Shown piece by piece: positions 48,631-59,873 of a stretch of DNA of 64,000 nt (within the stretch, counting starts at the first letter, position 1; each line of letters begins with the position of its first letter). The DNA comes from Acinetobacter sp. XH1741 (lineage in GTDB: Bacteria; Pseudomonadota; Gammaproteobacteria; Pseudomonadales; Moraxellaceae). The stretch spans positions 2,418,001 to 2,482,000 of the forward strand of contig NZ_CP157428.1 of assembly GCF_041021895.1 (NCBI RefSeq), read 5' to 3'. Below the pieces are notes generated by a model. The model searched no databases. It was not told the DNA's origin and saw only the letters and a program-made list of their open reading frames with translations. The translations under genes and the position numbers were made by a program.

Positions 48631-48748
48631 AAGTGCGATAAATATCAAACATAAGATTACAATCTAAATCAAGTTATTTATTAACCAAGAATTCGACTTA
48701 TTTAATTGATTTTTAATAACTTTAATAAAATCAGTCTTTTTTTATTGA

Positions 48749-48791
48749 TTATAATGATAATTGTTTTCATTTACTAATGAGAATCATTTTG
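48749..48791 (+). promoter_or_regulatory. Tandem Fur boxes at the fes promoter
   Basis: ATAATGATAATTGTTTTCAT (48751-48770) and, partly overlapping its downstream side, AATGAGAATCATTTT (48776-48790) are two Fur-type sites. They cover the space immediately before the fes-like gene. A TTG-initiated longer frame would begin inside this operator, so it is not the true start. Confidence 0.7.
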
Positions 48792-48829
48792 GTAATTTTA
48801 GCCCGCTTTCTTGTCGAGATGGACTCAAA

Positions 48830-50029
48830 ATGAAGCCATTTTCTCAACCCTTACATCCCCTATTTCAACAACTCAATATTGGGAGTGAAGTCTGGTGGAA
48901 TACTGTTAAAAAAATAGGCAGTCCACTGGTGAGCCTACAAAAAAATAAAGCGCTATGTACCTTTGTTTGGCGTAGTCCTGAGCCTAAAGAAAGCATCTGT
49001 GTTTATATCGATATCTATTCACAGAGCCCTTCTATTTATCAAAAGTGGAATCGTTTTAGTCATATAGCTGGAACGGATGTGTACTTCTTTGAAATAGCAC
49101 TTCCTTTAGAGTGGTATGGTAGTTATGTTTTAGTTATCACGAAAGATGAAGCTCCAAACACGACCTGTAGTACCACTCGACGCCAGTGGTGGCAAACTCA
49201 GCTTAAAAAAAATGCTCAAATTGACCCATTAAGTCAGTATCAGTTTTACACGGGCCATCTAGCTCGATATATCAACCAAATTCAAATCCAAAAAAGCAAA
49301 TCGTTAATAAACGATTGCCCTATTACTAAGACATTTCAATGGACAAGTCACTTATGTCAACAAGATTACTTGGTTGATATTTTTATTAGTGGTGAATCAG
49401 CAGAAGAAAATCTGCCATTAGTTATTTTGCTTGATGGACAAATCTGGAGTAGAGAACTTTCGATTCTTTCAGAAATTCAAAATTTGACTATTTCAAACGA
49501 GATTCGTCCAGCAGTTTACGTTTTTATTCACAGTTTAAATAGTCAACAACGACAACAAGATTACGGCTGTCATGATGTGTTCAGTCAGGCGTTAGTTGAT
49601 GAACTCATTGAAATACTATTAAAAGAATATCCTTTTATTTCTAAAACCGACATTACGTTATGTGGCCAAAGTTTAGGTGGATTATGCGCTTTACATAGCG
49701 CCTTGTTGTTCCCAAACATTTTTACTTCTCTGATTTTACAGTCCGGATCTTATTGGTGGTCAGATTTTTCAAACAGTAGTTTAGGGCAAAAACACAAAGG
49801 TAATATTTTAGAACTTCTTCAAAACGTATCTCATCAATTATCAAAAACAACTCAAATTTATATCAGTGCCGGCACGTATGAAACCGATATGCGGGACGAT
49901 GCCCTTCAGCTTTATCAACAATTGCAATCATTCAATCAAGTGAGTTTCCACATTTTTCAAGGCGGACATGATGCCGTGAACTGGCGTACTGACTTGCTTA
50001 AGGCATTGCAACAAACACTTTCACTATAA
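48830..50029 (+). CDS. fes: Ferric enterobactin-type esterase
   Basis: A 400-residue cytoplasmic serine esterase. It hydrolyses the ester bonds of a trilactone catechol siderophore to free iron inside the cell. The N-terminal domain (FVWRSPEPKESICVYIDI) is the Fes-specific beta domain. The catalytic domain has LVILLDGQIW, the nucleophile elbow CGQSLGGLCAL and the His in FQGGHDAVNWRTDL. No signal peptide is present, so it acts in the cytoplasm rather than the periplasm (unlike IroE). I set the start at the ATG at 48830; an upstream TTG lies in the Fur box. It heads the operon fes-mbtH-NRPS-MFS, with spacings of 29, 12 and -4 bases. Its presence is strong evidence for ester linkages in the product. 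Confidence 0.93.
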   Translation: MKPFSQPLHPLFQQLNIGSEVWWNTVKKIGSPLVSLQKNKALCTFVWRSPEPKESICVYIDIYSQSPSIYQKWNRFSHIAGTDVYFFEIALPLEWYGSYVLVITKDEAPNTTCSTTRRQWWQTQLKKNAQIDPLSQYQFYTGHLARYINQIQIQKSKSLINDCPITKTFQWTSHLCQQDYLVDIFISGESAEENLPLVILLDGQIWSRELSILSEIQNLTISNEIRPAVYVFIHSLNSQQRQQDYGCHDVFSQALVDELIEILLKEYPFISKTDITLCGQSLGGLCALHSALLFPNIFTSLILQSGSYWWSDFSNSSLGQKHKGNILELLQNVSHQLSKTTQIYISAGTYETDMRDDALQLYQQLQSFNQVSFHIFQGGHDAVNWRTDLLKALQQTLSL

Positions 50030-50058
50030 CCATTTGTTTCATCAAGGATAACAATATC

Positions 50059-50274
50059 ATGAGTAACTTACAGGAAAATTATATCAATCCCTTTGATAAT
50101 GAAAATTTGTCGTTTCAAGTTCTAAAAAATTCGCAGGGTGAGTTTAGTTTATGGCCTGCACAACATCCTGTTCCTTCTGGATGGGATGTGCAGTATGGTC
50201 CAGATACACGTTCTTCATGCATTGCTTATGTCGAAAAGCATTGGTTAACCATTAATCCTTTTCAACAAGCGTAA
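50059..50274 (+). CDS. MbtH-like NRPS accessory protein
   Basis: A 71-residue protein that binds and activates NRPS adenylation domains. It has the family pattern INPFDNENLSFQVLKNSQGE, SLWPAQHPVPSGWDVQYG and SCIAYVEKHWLTINP, including the three invariant tryptophans. The ribosome site AAGGATAA precedes the ATG at 50059. It is placed between fes and the NRPS gene, as ybdZ is between fes and entF in E. coli. Confidence 0.97.
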   Translation: MSNLQENYINPFDNENLSFQVLKNSQGEFSLWPAQHPVPSGWDVQYGPDTRSSCIAYVEKHWLTINPFQQA

Positions 50275-50286
50275 AGGAGAATAGCC

Positions 50287-53200
50287 ATGAATCAAGCATT
50301 ACATAATGAGTTTACCCAAGATCTTTCTGGACCAACACGCTTTGAGCTGACTTCTACACAATTGGGGATATTTCTAGCCGATCATTTAAGTTCTATTAAT
50401 GATCTATATACCATTGCACACTGTCTTGAACTGCCTAAGTCAGTTGATCTTTTATTATTTAAACAAGCTATTCAAATCGGTTTAAATGAGGCTGATACAG
50501 TAATTGGCTCTTATTCATCTGACCCATCAGATCCCTTTATAGAGCTTAATCATCAAGTTCAGATTCAAATTGAAGAATTTGATTTTTGCCATTTAACTCC
50601 TAAAAAAGCTCAGCAACGTTTATGGGACTGGATGCCAACCGATCGGTTATGCGCTAAATCACTCAAAGAAGCCGATAATCACCTATACCGTCAGGTGTTA
50701 TTTATTACCCATGACAAAGTCTATTGGTATCAACGTTATCACCACATCATGCTTGATGGTTTTAGCATGATCAACCTGACTAAACGTATTGTTGATTTAT
50801 ACCAACAATTACAAGTAGGAAAAGATCTTAGCCCTTCACCTTTTATTAATGTTCAGCACGTTATCCAAGAGCGTCAAGCGTATGAAAGCAGTCATCAATT
50901 TAAACAAGATCAAAATTTCTGGAAAGACTACTGCCAAGATTTACCAAGTCCTATTACTTTAAGTACTCATCACTTGGCAGCAAAAACAACGGCGCAATTT
51001 GTTAAGCATCATCTTCGGTTTTCTTCAGGAATTTTAGCGAAAATACAAAAGATTGCTGCAAATCTAAAACTAGGTTTGAATGACATGATGATGTCATTGT
51101 CATTACAATATATTTACAAAATGACAGAAAAAGCTGAATTAGTGGTGGGTATTCCATTTATGCGTCGCTTAGGTTCAAAAGCGATTCGCTCGACTTTACC
51201 CGCAGTCAATGTCTTACCAGTAAAGTTCACTGTAAGTGAAAAAGACAGCTGGGCAAGTTTAGCACTGCATGTACAAGCTCAACTACAACTCATTCGTCCA
51301 CATCAAAAATATGATGCTGAACAGATTTTAAGAGATTTAAATAGTATCGATATTCATGAGCGAATGTATGGTCCTATTTTGAACTATAAAGCTTTTGATC
51401 AAGACCTAGTGTTAGATGGTGAAAAGGTCAAAACACATCATATTTCCACAGGACCAATCGATGACTTTGAGTTTTCTTTTATTGTTCAAGACCAAGAATT
51501 TATTATAGAACTTCGTGCAGATGCAGAGCGCTATACGCAAGATGAGCTCTTTATGCATGGCCAGCGTTTAACATTATTGCTTGAACAGGCACTGATTGAA
51601 CCTGAGCAGCAATGGAATAGTTTTAATATTACACCGCAGCAAGAGCTTGCTGTTCTCACTCAAAGTGGAATTGGGCCACGTGTTAGCCACCCTGAACAAT
51701 ATAATAATGTTCTAGATATTTTTTATGAACAAGTGAGAAAGTTTCCTGAACGTACCGCCATTGTGAGTGGTGAACGTACAAACCTTCAGCATCTTAGTTT
51801 TGCTGGGCTTGCAGTACGCGTGAATCAGCTGACTCGTTTTCTACAAAAAAATGGAGCCAAAAAGCAAACTGTGATTGCAGGCGCTATTCCTCGTTCAATT
51901 GACTCAGTTGTGGTGATGCTATCTGTACTAAACTCTGGTGCGAGCTTCTTACCACTTGATTTAGATTATCCAATCGATCGTATGCAAATGATGTGTGAAG
52001 ATGCCAACCCATTATTTGTATTAACCACACAAGCACTTGCACAGCAATTACCACCAAATATTCAGCAGTTATATCTTGATGATGAGGATGTTCAAACACA
52101 AATTCGAAAGCAAGATGTGAGTGATATTCCTGCCGAAAATCGTAAATTTGATTTCCAAGATGTCGCTTATGTAATTTTTACCTCGGGAAGTACGGGTCGT
52201 CCTAAAGGGGTAATGAACACACATGGTTCTTTACTCAACCTCATTTTGTCTCATAAACCAACAATTTACTGGCCCGTATTGGAAGCTGTAAATGAGCGTT
52301 TCCCTGACCGTCCGTTACGTGCAGCGCATACCCACTCTTTCTCTTTTGACTCATCTTGGTTACAAGTTTTCTGGATGCTCTGGGGCCAAGAGCTACATAT
52401 TTTTGATGAAAACATGCGTCGTGATGCATTTGGTTTAGTGCAAGAAATTCAGCAACGACAAATCGATACACTTGATTTACCACCATCTTTTTGTGCGCAA
52501 ATGATGACGAATGGCCTATTTGCTGAAAATCAGCATCACCCAAGTCTTATTTTGATTGGTGGTGAAGCTGCACCTTTAGCTTTATGGCAACAGCTCAATG
52601 CTCAGCCAGCGCTTTTTGCTCATAATTTATATGGCCCAACAGAATATACCGTTGATACTTTCCGAGCAGAATTAAAGCAGACAGCTCGCCCTGTGATTGG
52701 TAACCCTATTGGCAATACACAAGCCTATGTACTAGATCGCCACTTGCAACGATGTTCAACTGGTGTCATTGGTGAGCTTTATATTTCTGGCTTTGGTCTT
52801 GCCAATGGTTATTTAGGTCGCGCTGACTTAAGTGCTGCCCGCTTTGTAGCGAATCCATTTGAACATAGACAACGCATGTATCGTACAGGTGATTTAGTCC
52901 GCTGGAATAGTGCGGGTAAACTTGAATTTATGGGGCGCTGTGATGACCAGATTAAAATTCGTGGTTATCGTGTTGAGATTGGTGAAGTTGAAAATGCACT
53001 TTCGATTTTAGCCAATGTTGAAAGTGCAGTCGTGATTGCAGAACCGATTAATAACAGTCATCGTTTGCTCGGTTATTGTGTAGTAAAAGACATTGAGCTT
53101 GATGAAAAAACCAGTGGGCAATTAAGTCAGCAATATTTAAGTCAGTTACGTCAAAACTTACCTGAATATATGGTGCCATCTGCTCTAACTGTTATGTCTG

Positions 53201-56200
53201 AATTTCCACGAAATGTAAGTGGCAAAGTCGATAAAAAAGCACTACCAAAGTCTCAAATTCGCACCCATAGCCGAATGGCCGAAACGCCTAAGCAACAGTT
53301 GTTATGTCAAGTTACTGCATCTGTTCTTAAGCTTGACGCTATTGGGATTGATGACGACTTCTTTATGACAGGTGGCGATAGTATTTCGGCCATTATGCTT
53401 TGTACTCAATTACGCCAACATGGTTATAGCTTAAGACCAAGCGATGTATTCCAATTTAAAACTGTCGCTGCTATGGCAACGCAACTCACCCGTTTAGATG
53501 AACAACAAGCGGCTATTTCAAAACCGTTATTTTCAACTGACCTAGAACAAAAAGTCCAAGAAAAATATGGAAAAAACAGCACAATTTTACCTTTGCTTCC
53601 TTTGCAAAAAGGCATGCTGTTTTTGTCTCAAGTAGAAAATCAATCAAATTATAATGCCTTTACTCGGCTTAGTTTAAATGGAGACATTGATCCAGTACGT
53701 TTACAGCAAGCGTTGATTACCGTGTTAAAACGTCATCCTCAATTAGGTGGACATTTTGATAGTGAATTAGCTGAAGAACCTGTTTTTATCTATTCTTTAC
53801 ATCCTACTCAAGCTTGGCCAGTTCAGTTTTGTTCGGTCACTCCCGATTTGCTTGAGCAGACTATTCAAGAGGCATTGCAACAACCGATTCACCTCGACCA
53901 ACCCTATGGCTTAATTCGGGCAACCTTAATTCAACATGCTCCAGAACAGTCAGAATTATTGATTATGGTGCATCATCTGTTAACAGATGGTTGGTCAACT
54001 CCGCTATTTTTACAAGACTTTATTAAAGCCTATCAGCAAACTAATCAACCACTGCCAGTGCTTGAACATAGTTATGAAACGGTGATTAAAGCTTTATCTG
54101 GACGTGACCATGAAACATCAAAAGTAATTTGGCAACGTGATTTAGCTGATTTACAGCCACTGATTCTATTTAATCAACCCCAGCAAGCTGTACAAGAAAC
54201 CTCATATCGTTTAAGTGCTGAGTTGGGCGCGAAACTTCAACACAAATTACGTCAGCAAGGCATCACGCTTAATGTTTTCATGCAAATGATTTGGGCAATG
54301 ACTTTAAATATTTATGCTCATCGTGAAGATATTGTATTTGGTACGCCTGTTTCTGGGCGTTCAGCGCCTATCAATGGCTTAGAGCAGCAGATTGGATTGT
54401 TTTTAAATACGATTCCAGTGCGTGTAAAGCTCAACATGCAGCAAACACTTTGGGAACAACTACCTCAGTTACAACAATTACATGTTGAACATTTAGAGCA
54501 TGATGGTTTAGGTCTTGGTGCAATTCAGCAATTGATGGCTCAAGGCAATCTTTTCGATAGTTTGTTAGTCGTAGAAAACTACCCTGATAACCAGTATTTA
54601 CAGCAAAAACTTGGTGATGCTGCGATTTCAAAACTCACAAATCGTGGTTATAGCCATTACCCGCTTGCTTTGTTAGTTATCCCTGATCATCAAATTGAGC
54701 TATTACTCGAACAGCGTGGTGTAATTGATCAACCAGAGCATTTCTTAGAGCGAATGGTTCAATTGATTGAAATTGCATTAAATGAACCAGAGACGTCTCT
54801 TAGTCACTATCTCTTACAACTGGCCGAAGAACGCGATTTAATCCAGAAAGTTAATCAAACCCAACATGAAGTTCCCCTAACAACTTTACAGCAATTACTC
54901 AGAGAACAAGCTCGAATTACGCCTGAACAAACGGCGTTAAGTGATGAAACTCATCAGCTCAGTTTCATTGAGGTGCGTTTGCAAGTGTGTGCTTTAGCAC
55001 AGCAATTGCAAAGAGCGGGCGTACAGGCTGGAGATATTGTTGCGGTTGCCCTACCAAGATCAGTCAAACTGAGTATTGCTATTTTAGCGGTGATTGAAGC
55101 AGGTGCAGCTTATTTACCTATTGATTTACAACATCCGTCTGAACGCATCAAATTTATGTTGCAGGATGCCAAATCTAAACTTGTAATTGGTGAACAAAAA
55201 GATCTAGCTGCTATTGCTCATCCATCAATAACCACTTTTGCTTTTAATGAATTGTTTGATGAAACAGAGGTTGATTTAAGTAGCTATAAAACGACAGTTA
55301 TTACGCCACAGCATCCCGCATATTTAATCTATACATCGGGTACAACAGGCCAACCAAAAGGCGTCATGGTTTCTCACCAAGCCATTGTGAACCGCATTTT
55401 ATGGATGCAATCAGAGTATCCGCTGTCAACCAACGATACGATTTTGCAAAAAACGCCATGCACTTTTGATGTCTCTGTATGGGAATTTTTCTGGTCATAC
55501 TTAGTAGGTGCACGATTGGTTATGGCACCTGTAGATGCACACCGTGATCCATTGGAATTATTAAGCTTTATTCAAAAATATCAGATAACGACATTACATT
55601 TTGTACCTTCAATGCTGGCTGTTTTTGAAAATGCTGCCACCGAAATTTTGTCATCTGCTCAGCTCCAAAGTTTGCCAATCCGCAGAATATTCTGTAGTGG
55701 TGAGGCATTACCAACGGCTTTAGCAAAATCATTTACCGAGCACTTTAGCTGTGAGTTGCATAACTTATATGGCCCAACAGAAGCTGCGGTAGATGTGAGT
55801 TATATGGACGCAACACTGGGATTACACCCAGAAGAAAGTAGCGTTGCAATTGGCTATCCAGTCTGGAATACCCAGCTTTATATTTTAGATCAATACTTAC
55901 GCCCTGTTCCTGTTGGAGTGGAGGGTGAGCTTTATTTAGCAGGTCATCAATTGGCTATGGGTTATTTACATCGAGCAGACTTAACGGCAACACGTTTTGT
56001 GGCGAACCCATTTACAGCAGGTCAACGCATGTACCGCACTGGTGATATTGCTCGCTGGCATGCAGACGGCAGTATTCAATATGTGGGCCGTGCTGATGAT
56101 CAGCTAAAGATACGGGGTCAACGTATTGAACTGGGTGAAATTGAACAACAATTACGCTTAATCAGCGGTTTTGATGTGGTTGTACACCCTATTTCTTCTG

Positions 56201-57438
56201 AACAAAATAAAACTAATGTTCAGTTGGTTGCTTACTTGCAAACAACAGCACCTGTGGACATCGACAAGTTAAAGAAACAATTGGCGAAACAGCTTCCTGC
56301 ATATATGGTGCCAACACACTATATGTTGGTCGAGCAATTCCCATTAAGTCATAATGGTAAGCTGGACCGTAAAGCGCTGCCACAACCGCAGCTTGATTCT
56401 TCAAATACAAAAAAACAGTACGCCACGACTGCTTTTGAACATGAACTGACACGTATTTTCCAGCAAGTTTTAAATACAGATCAAAATATTGGTGTTAACG
56501 AAGATTTCTTTGCGATTGGTGGACATTCCATTTTGGTGATGAAGCTTGCAATTGAAATCCGAAAAGTATTTAAGCGGACCATTCCAATTGGCCAGTTGAT
56601 GAGTCATGTCACGATTCAACGTTTAGCGGCTTTACTTCTTACACAAGAACGTTTGGCAGAAGTTGAACAAACTGGCATGCAGCCTATTTTACCCATCCGT
56701 TCTGGCTCTGGGCATCCATTGTTCTGTTTCTACCCGGGTTCTGGTTCGGCATGGCAATATACGGTACTGAATCGTTATCTACATTCTGATTTACCTATTA
56801 TCGGTTTGCAGTCACCTCGACCTGAGGGCCTATTGGCAAATAGTACTGATATGGATGAGCTGGTTGAAAAACAACTTGAGATTATTCGTAAGCAACAACC
56901 GACAGGACCTTATACTTTATTAGGTTATTCACTTGGCGGTACTGTGGCTTATGCAGTTGCAGCGAAGTTAATTGAACAAGGTGAAAAAGTTGATTATCTC
57001 GGCTTATTAGACACTTACCCTGCTGAAATTCATCAGTGGTTAGATATGTCGGTAGAAGAAATGAATGCTGAAGCTGAACAAGAACAGCTTCAATTCTTCA
57101 ATGATATTTTAGCCGATGCAGATACGGCATTAAATGAAGAAACCCGTCGTTTACAAGAGGATATTTTTGCAAACTATCGAGATGCCGTCCGTTTATTAAA
57201 ACCGTATAAGATGCCAAACTTTGATGGTGAACTACACTTAGTTGTCGCTGAAAAAGACTTGCTGCCGTATATCCAACCAGAACAACAATGGTCACCTTTA
57301 GTTAAAAAACTCAATATTGTTCGACTGAGTGAAGCAGACCATACCGATATATTGTCTCCACAGCAACTTGAAAAACTCGGTCCAATTTTAAACCGCATGA
57401 TTTGTCAGGCACGCGGTTTAGAGGAGCACACGCCATGA
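50287..57438 (+). CDS. Two-module nonribosomal peptide synthetase with thioesterase (C-A-T-C-A-T-TE)
   Basis: A 2383-residue EntF/DhbF-like synthetase. Order: C1 (HHIMLDG, His152-153), A1 ([11 protein letters not shown] at about 632; Lys980), T1 (MTGGDSISA, Ser about 1030), C2 (HHLLTDGW at about 1229), A2 ([11 protein letters not shown] at about 1683; Lys2025), T2 (IGGHSILV, Ser2081), TE (GYSLGG, Ser2215; His2352 in EADHTD). Aligning A2 by eye to EntF gives the code D-V-W-H-F-S-L-V-D-K, that of EntF for serine. A1 reads D-S-L-D-L-G-L-V-D-K, which I do not recognise; the acidic residue at position 278 is compatible with a basic substrate (Lys, Orn or Arg), but this is weak. There is no epimerase, so residue X should be L. 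With a lone TE and a Fes esterase present, a cyclic (DHB-X-Ser)3 lactone is likely. The equivalent is not fimsbactin or acinetobactin machinery. Confidence 0.92.
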   Translation: MNQALHNEFTQDLSGPTRFELTSTQLGIFLADHLSSINDLYTIAHCLELPKSVDLLLFKQAIQIGLNEADTVIGSYSSDPSDPFIELNHQVQIQIEEFDFCHLTPKKAQQRLWDWMPTDRLCAKSLKEADNHLYRQVLFITHDKVYWYQRYHHIMLDGFSMINLTKRIVDLYQQLQVGKDLSPSPFINVQHVIQERQAYESSHQFKQDQNFWKDYCQDLPSPITLSTHHLAAKTTAQFVKHHLRFSSGILAKIQKIAANLKLGLNDMMMSLSLQYIYKMTEKAELVVGIPFMRRLGSKAIRSTLPAVNVLPVKFTVSEKDSWASLALHVQAQLQLIRPHQKYDAEQILRDLNSIDIHERMYGPILNYKAFDQDLVLDGEKVKTHHISTGPIDDFEFSFIVQDQEFIIELRADAERYTQDELFMHGQRLTLLLEQALIEPEQQWNSFNITPQQELAVLTQSGIGPRVSHPEQYNNVLDIFYEQVRKFPERTAIVSGERTNLQHLSFAGLAVRVNQLTRFLQKNGAKKQTVIAGAIPRSIDSVVVMLSVLNSGASFLPLDLDYPIDRMQMMCEDANPLFVLTTQALAQQLPPNIQQLYLDDEDVQTQIRKQDVSDIPAENRKFDFQDVAYVIFTSGSTGRPKGVMNTHGSLLNLILSHKPTIYWPVLEAVNERFPDRPLRAAHTHSFSFDSSWLQVFWMLWGQELHIFDENMRRDAFGLVQEIQQRQIDTLDLPPSFCAQMMTNGLFAENQHHPSLILIGGEAAPLALWQQLNAQPALFAHNLYGPTEYTVDTFRAELKQTARPVIGNPIGNTQAYVLDRHLQRCSTGVIGELYISGFGLANGYLGRADLSAARFVANPFEHRQRMYRTGDLVRWNSAGKLEFMGRCDDQIKIRGYRVEIGEVENALSILANVESAVVIAEPINNSHRLLGYCVVKDIELDEKTSGQLSQQYLSQLRQNLPEYMVPSALTVMSEFPRNVSGKVDKKALPKSQIRTHSRMAETPKQQLLCQVTASVLKLDAIGIDDDFFMTGGDSISAIMLCTQLRQHGYSLRPSDVFQFKTVAAMATQLTRLDEQQAAISKPLFSTDLEQKVQEKYGKNSTILPLLPLQKGMLFLSQVENQSNYNAFTRLSLNGDIDPVRLQQALITVLKRHPQLGGHFDSELAEEPVFIYSLHPTQAWPVQFCSVTPDLLEQTIQEALQQPIHLDQPYGLIRATLIQHAPEQSELLIMVHHLLTDGWSTPLFLQDFIKAYQQTNQPLPVLEHSYETVIKALSGRDHETSKVIWQRDLADLQPLILFNQPQQAVQETSYRLSAELGAKLQHKLRQQGITLNVFMQMIWAMTLNIYAHREDIVFGTPVSGRSAPINGLEQQIGLFLNTIPVRVKLNMQQTLWEQLPQLQQLHVEHLEHDGLGLGAIQQLMAQGNLFDSLLVVENYPDNQYLQQKLGDAAISKLTNRGYSHYPLALLVIPDHQIELLLEQRGVIDQPEHFLERMVQLIEIALNEPETSLSHYLLQLAEERDLIQKVNQTQHEVPLTTLQQLLREQARITPEQTALSDETHQLSFIEVRLQVCALAQQLQRAGVQAGDIVAVALPRSVKLSIAILAVIEAGAAYLPIDLQHPSERIKFMLQDAKSKLVIGEQKDLAAIAHPSITTFAFNELFDETEVDLSSYKTTVITPQHPAYLIYTSGTTGQPKGVMVSHQAIVNRILWMQSEYPLSTNDTILQKTPCTFDVSVWEFFWSYLVGARLVMAPVDAHRDPLELLSFIQKYQITTLHFVPSMLAVFENAATEILSSAQLQSLPIRRIFCSGEALPTALAKSFTEHFSCELHNLYGPTEAAVDVSYMDATLGLHPEESSVAIGYPVWNTQLYILDQYLRPVPVGVEGELYLAGHQLAMGYLHRADLTATRFVANPFTAGQRMYRTGDIARWHADGSIQYVGRADDQLKIRGQRIELGEIEQQLRLISGFDVVVHPISSEQNKTNVQLVAYLQTTAPVDIDKLKKQLAKQLPAYMVPTHYMLVEQFPLSHNGKLDRKALPQPQLDSSNTKKQYATTAFEHELTRIFQQVLNTDQNIGVNEDFFAIGGHSILVMKLAIEIRKVFKRTIPIGQLMSHVTIQRLAALLLTQERLAEVEQTGMQPILPIRSGSGHPLFCFYPGSGSAWQYTVLNRYLHSDLPIIGLQSPRPEGLLANSTDMDELVEKQLEIIRKQQPTGPYTLLGYSLGGTVAYAVAAKLIEQGEKVDYLGLLDTYPAEIHQWLDMSVEEMNAEAEQEQLQFFNDILADADTALNEETRRLQEDIFANYRDAVRLLKPYKMPNFDGELHLVVAEKDLLPYIQPEQQWSPLVKKLNIVRLSEADHTDILSPQQLEKLGPILNRMICQARGLEEHTP

Positions 57439-58685
57439 GCTTCAAATCTATATTGACCGATTTTAGTCTTTTAAAACGTAATGCTCATTTCCGACATGTA
57501 TTTATTGCCCGCACATTGTCATTGTTAACCATTGGCATGTTGGTCGTGGCTATTCCAAAACAGGTCTATGACATTACGGGTAGTTCGTTAAATGTTGCCG
57601 TCGCAATGGCCTTTGAAGGCATAGCCATGTTTATTGGTTTATTGCTTGGTGGTTTGCTCTCAGATCGCAAAGACCGAAAATGGCTGATTTTATTGGCACG
57701 TGGTGTATGTGGCTTAGGCTTTGCTGGCCTCGCGATTAATGCCATGTTTGAGCATCCTTCGCTTTATGCCATTTACTTTCTTTCAGCATGGGATGGTTTC
57801 TTTGGTGCACTAGGCGTAACCGCAATGATGGCGATTATGCCTGTGATTGTAGGGCGCGAGAATATTGTACAAGCCCGTGCGATCAGTATGGTATCCGTAC
57901 GGCTTGCAACCGTTATTTCACCAGCAATTGGCGGTATTTTAATTGCGGTTAGTGGGGTAGCAACTGTGTATTGGGTATCAACGGTGGGTACTTTACTCAC
58001 TGTGTTTTTATTAATGGGCCTACCTGCACTTAAACCGCAACATTCATCAAATGGCGAAAGTCCTCTTCGCCAATTGGCTCAAGGGTTTAAATTTGTTTTT
58101 AAAAATAAAGTAGTCGGTAGCACCATTTTAATTGGAACATTGCTCAGTTTTAGCAGTGCTATTCGCATTATTTTTCCGCAAATGGCAGATGAAATTTTTC
58201 ACGGCGGCGCATTTGAACTCGGACTTATGTATTCGGCCGTTCCGTTAGGCTCGACTTTAGGCGCCTTATTGAGTGGATGGACAACACGGTTACTTCGACC
58301 CGGCTTAATCATGCTCTATACATGCTTAGGTGTTTTTAGCTGCATGATTATGATTGGACTTTCACCTTGGCTCATCGTGACTTTACCCATTTTATGTGTT
58401 TTCGGATATTTGATGTCGATTGCCAACTTGCTTCAATACAGCATTGTACAAGGACATACACCTGATGAATATCTAGGGCGTATTAATGCAATCTGGCTCG
58501 CACAAGATGCATTAGGCGATTCGATTGCCACCACAACTTTGGGGCTCTTAACTCGGTTTTTACCAATATCAGGAAGTATCCTCTTCTTTGGCATACTAAG
58601 CTTTGCAGTAGGATTTATGTTCCTATTCAACTCTCAAGATATGCGTGAAACAGGCTTCCAAGATCCTAAGTTACAAGAAAATTAA
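57435..58685 (+). CDS. entS: MFS siderophore exporter (EntS-like)
   Basis: A 416-residue, 12-helix major facilitator of the EntS type. EntS exports enterobactin across the inner membrane. Characteristic stretches are [52 protein letters not shown] and [21 protein letters not shown] (typical of EntS). The start codon overlaps the NRPS stop by four bases (ATGA) with a GAGGAG ribosome site just upstream; a TTG 33 bases earlier lies inside the NRPS gene and is unlikely. The size (about 45 kDa) fits the P45 transporter I recall from A. baumannii 8399. The gene ends at a strong terminator shared with the PPTase gene. Confidence 0.93.
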   Translation: MSFKSILTDFSLLKRNAHFRHVFIARTLSLLTIGMLVVAIPKQVYDITGSSLNVAVAMAFEGIAMFIGLLLGGLLSDRKDRKWLILLARGVCGLGFAGLAINAMFEHPSLYAIYFLSAWDGFFGALGVTAMMAIMPVIVGRENIVQARAISMVSVRLATVISPAIGGILIAVSGVATVYWVSTVGTLLTVFLLMGLPALKPQHSSNGESPLRQLAQGFKFVFKNKVVGSTILIGTLLSFSSAIRIIFPQMADEIFHGGAFELGLMYSAVPLGSTLGALLSGWTTRLLRPGLIMLYTCLGVFSCMIMIGLSPWLIVTLPILCVFGYLMSIANLLQYSIVQGHTPDEYLGRINAIWLAQDALGDSIATTTLGLLTRFLPISGSILFFGILSFAVGFMFLFNSQDMRETGFQDPKLQEN

Positions 58686-58694
58686 ACCCTAAAT

Positions 58695-58724
58695 AAAAAG
58701 AAGGCAATTCGTTGCCTTCTTTTT
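58695..58724. terminator. Bidirectional terminator between the exporter and PPTase genes
   Basis: A perfect 13-bp stem AAAAAGAAGGCAA / TTGCCTTCTTTTT closed by a TTCG tetraloop. It overlaps the end of the PPTase gene by two bases. Confidence 0.9.
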
Positions 58725-59472
58725 ATTTAAGCAAAATTTGGTGCTTGAAAACCCAAGTCATAATATGGTCTTGCTCTACAGTCCAACCACCTTGATATTG
58801 TTCTAAGAGTTGATAGCGCTGTTGAATTTCTGGCAAAAAACTTAGCGTTAATGTCTGATTTTTTAAATTAATATCAACGATAGAGGCTTCTAAGAAATCA
58901 ATATATTGCGTTGCAGTGGGATAAACCGCTTTATATAGACTTTCTTTTACAGAGAAAATTAAGCTCATATAACGGGAAAAATCAAAAAATTCACAGGCTC
59001 TATTTTTCCATAAATTAAACTCAGATGGCGTTAAAATGAGATGTGCACTCTCTTGAGCAAATTCTGAGGTCACCCAGTGCTCAATATCAATTCCCAAATA
59101 AACCGCATTATTAGATAGCGCAACAATTAACTTATTTTGTGAATGACTGATACTACCCAAAACATGAGATGGCCAAATAGGCAAAGGTTCATGCATAGAA
59201 GTTATTGGCTGATCTAAACCGAAATGATGATTTAAAACTGCCTGAGCTAATACTCTGCCACATAAGTACTCATTTTTACGTTCGACACGCGCTTGAGCAA
59301 TTTTTAGGGGATGCTCTAATTGTTGGTCTATATGCAAATGCGTTGTTTGCGATAAATCTAGCCCATAACAAAATAGCTCTGATGTAAAAAAAATAGGATT
59401 CGATATTTCATAAATTGATGTACTGAGTTGTTCAGGAATGTATAGATAATGACTCACTGTATTCGACTTCAA
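58723..59472 (-). CDS. entD: 4'-phosphopantetheinyl transferase (EntD-like)
   Basis: A 249-residue Sfp/EntD-type PPTase that activates the Ser of the carrier domains in EntB and the NRPS. Motifs are GRVLAQAVLNHHFG near residue 75, LGSISHSQNKLIVAL at about residue 115, LGIDIEHW with the Mg-binding acidic residues, and FSVKESLYKAVYP, the family's [FW]xxKES signature. The start is uncertain: the frame opens at a TTG (59472), and the GGAG ribosome site lies about 20 bases upstream of it, too far to be optimal. It converges on the exporter gene and is divergent from the PepSY cluster, with a Fur-type palindrome in the shared intergenic region. Acinetobacter normally also has a separate AcpS for fatty acids. 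Confidence 0.9.
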   Translation of the reverse strand: MKSNTVSHYLYIPEQLSTSIYEISNPIFFTSELFCYGLDLSQTTHLHIDQQLEHPLKIAQARVERKNEYLCGRVLAQAVLNHHFGLDQPITSMHEPLPIWPSHVLGSISHSQNKLIVALSNNAVYLGIDIEHWVTSEFAQESAHLILTPSEFNLWKNRACEFFDFSRYMSLIFSVKESLYKAVYPTATQYIDFLEASIVDINLKNQTLTLSFLPEIQQRYQLLEQYQGGWTVEQDHIMTWVFKHQILLK

Positions 59473-59548
59473 AATAAATATTTTTAATGAGTTATCTCCT
59501 ATCTTAACTTACTTACCACAAACCATAAATAATTATATTTATCATTTG

Positions 59549-59562
59549 ATAATAATTATTAT
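59549..59562. promoter_or_regulatory. Fur-type palindrome at the PPTase/PepSY divergent promoter
   Basis: ATAATAATTATTAT is a perfect palindrome, preceded by TTATCATTTG in the same block. It resembles Fur sites elsewhere in the locus, though its AT-richness makes chance occurrence possible. Confidence 0.55.
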
Positions 59563-59615
59563 TTACTTATACTGTTGGGTAAATTTTGACTTTAATTTAC
59601 TTATAAACATCGATT

Positions 59616-59873
59616 ATGAAACTTATAGGACTTCTTTTGACCCTGTTGGGAGCGGTCAGTATCTATTGTAGTCATAGCAACCAAAATCTGTTGTCTCAAC
59701 ATCTTCCTACTTTCTTTAAGTATTTGGGTCTAGTGCTATTAGGCATTGGATTGATTGCGCTTTTTGCTTGCTTACCAAAAGTGGTTGCCGCTTTTTGTTG
59801 GTTCATGCTCATCATTTTTGCGTGGTCTTTCCTCCCTTTTATGGCGCTTTTTAAACGGAAACTGGTTTCATGA
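59616..59873 (+). CDS. Small inner-membrane protein of iron-uptake cluster (DUF3325-like)
   Basis: An 85-residue protein with two or three membrane segments: LIGLLLTLLGAVSIYCSH, YLGLVLLGIGLIALFACL and VAAFCWFMLIIFAWSFLPF. The start MKLIGLLLTLLGAVSIYCSHS and the overall size resemble the DUF3325 family that commonly precedes DUF3649 and PepSY genes in Gram-negative siderophore loci. It overlaps the next gene by four bases (ATGA), and that gene overlaps the PepSY gene in the same way. Assignment rests mainly on context. Confidence 0.7.
   Translation: MKLIGLLLTLLGAVSIYCSHSNQNLLSQHLPTFFKYLGLVLLGIGLIALFACLPKVVAAFCWFMLIIFAWSFLPFMALFKRKLVS

Noticed and set aside
48761..48829. Longer fes frame from a TTG
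   Set aside because: The TTG lies inside a Fur-type operator; the ATG at 48830 gives a standard Fes N-terminus.
53560..54830. Second condensation domain as a dual condensation/epimerisation domain
   Set aside because: The N-terminal HHxxxxxGD feature of dual domains is not seen; the domain begins [15 protein letters not shown] like ordinary C domains, and no separate epimerase fits in the available length.
57402..57434. Longer exporter frame from a TTG inside the NRPS gene
   Set aside because: The ATG at 57435 overlaps the NRPS stop in the usual ATGA form and has its own GAGGAG ribosome site.
43958..58685. Acinetobactin or fimsbactin biosynthesis
   Set aside because: There are no histidine decarboxylase, ornithine or putrescine hydroxylase, cyclisation-domain or N-acyltransferase genes; the gene set is of the enterobactin type.
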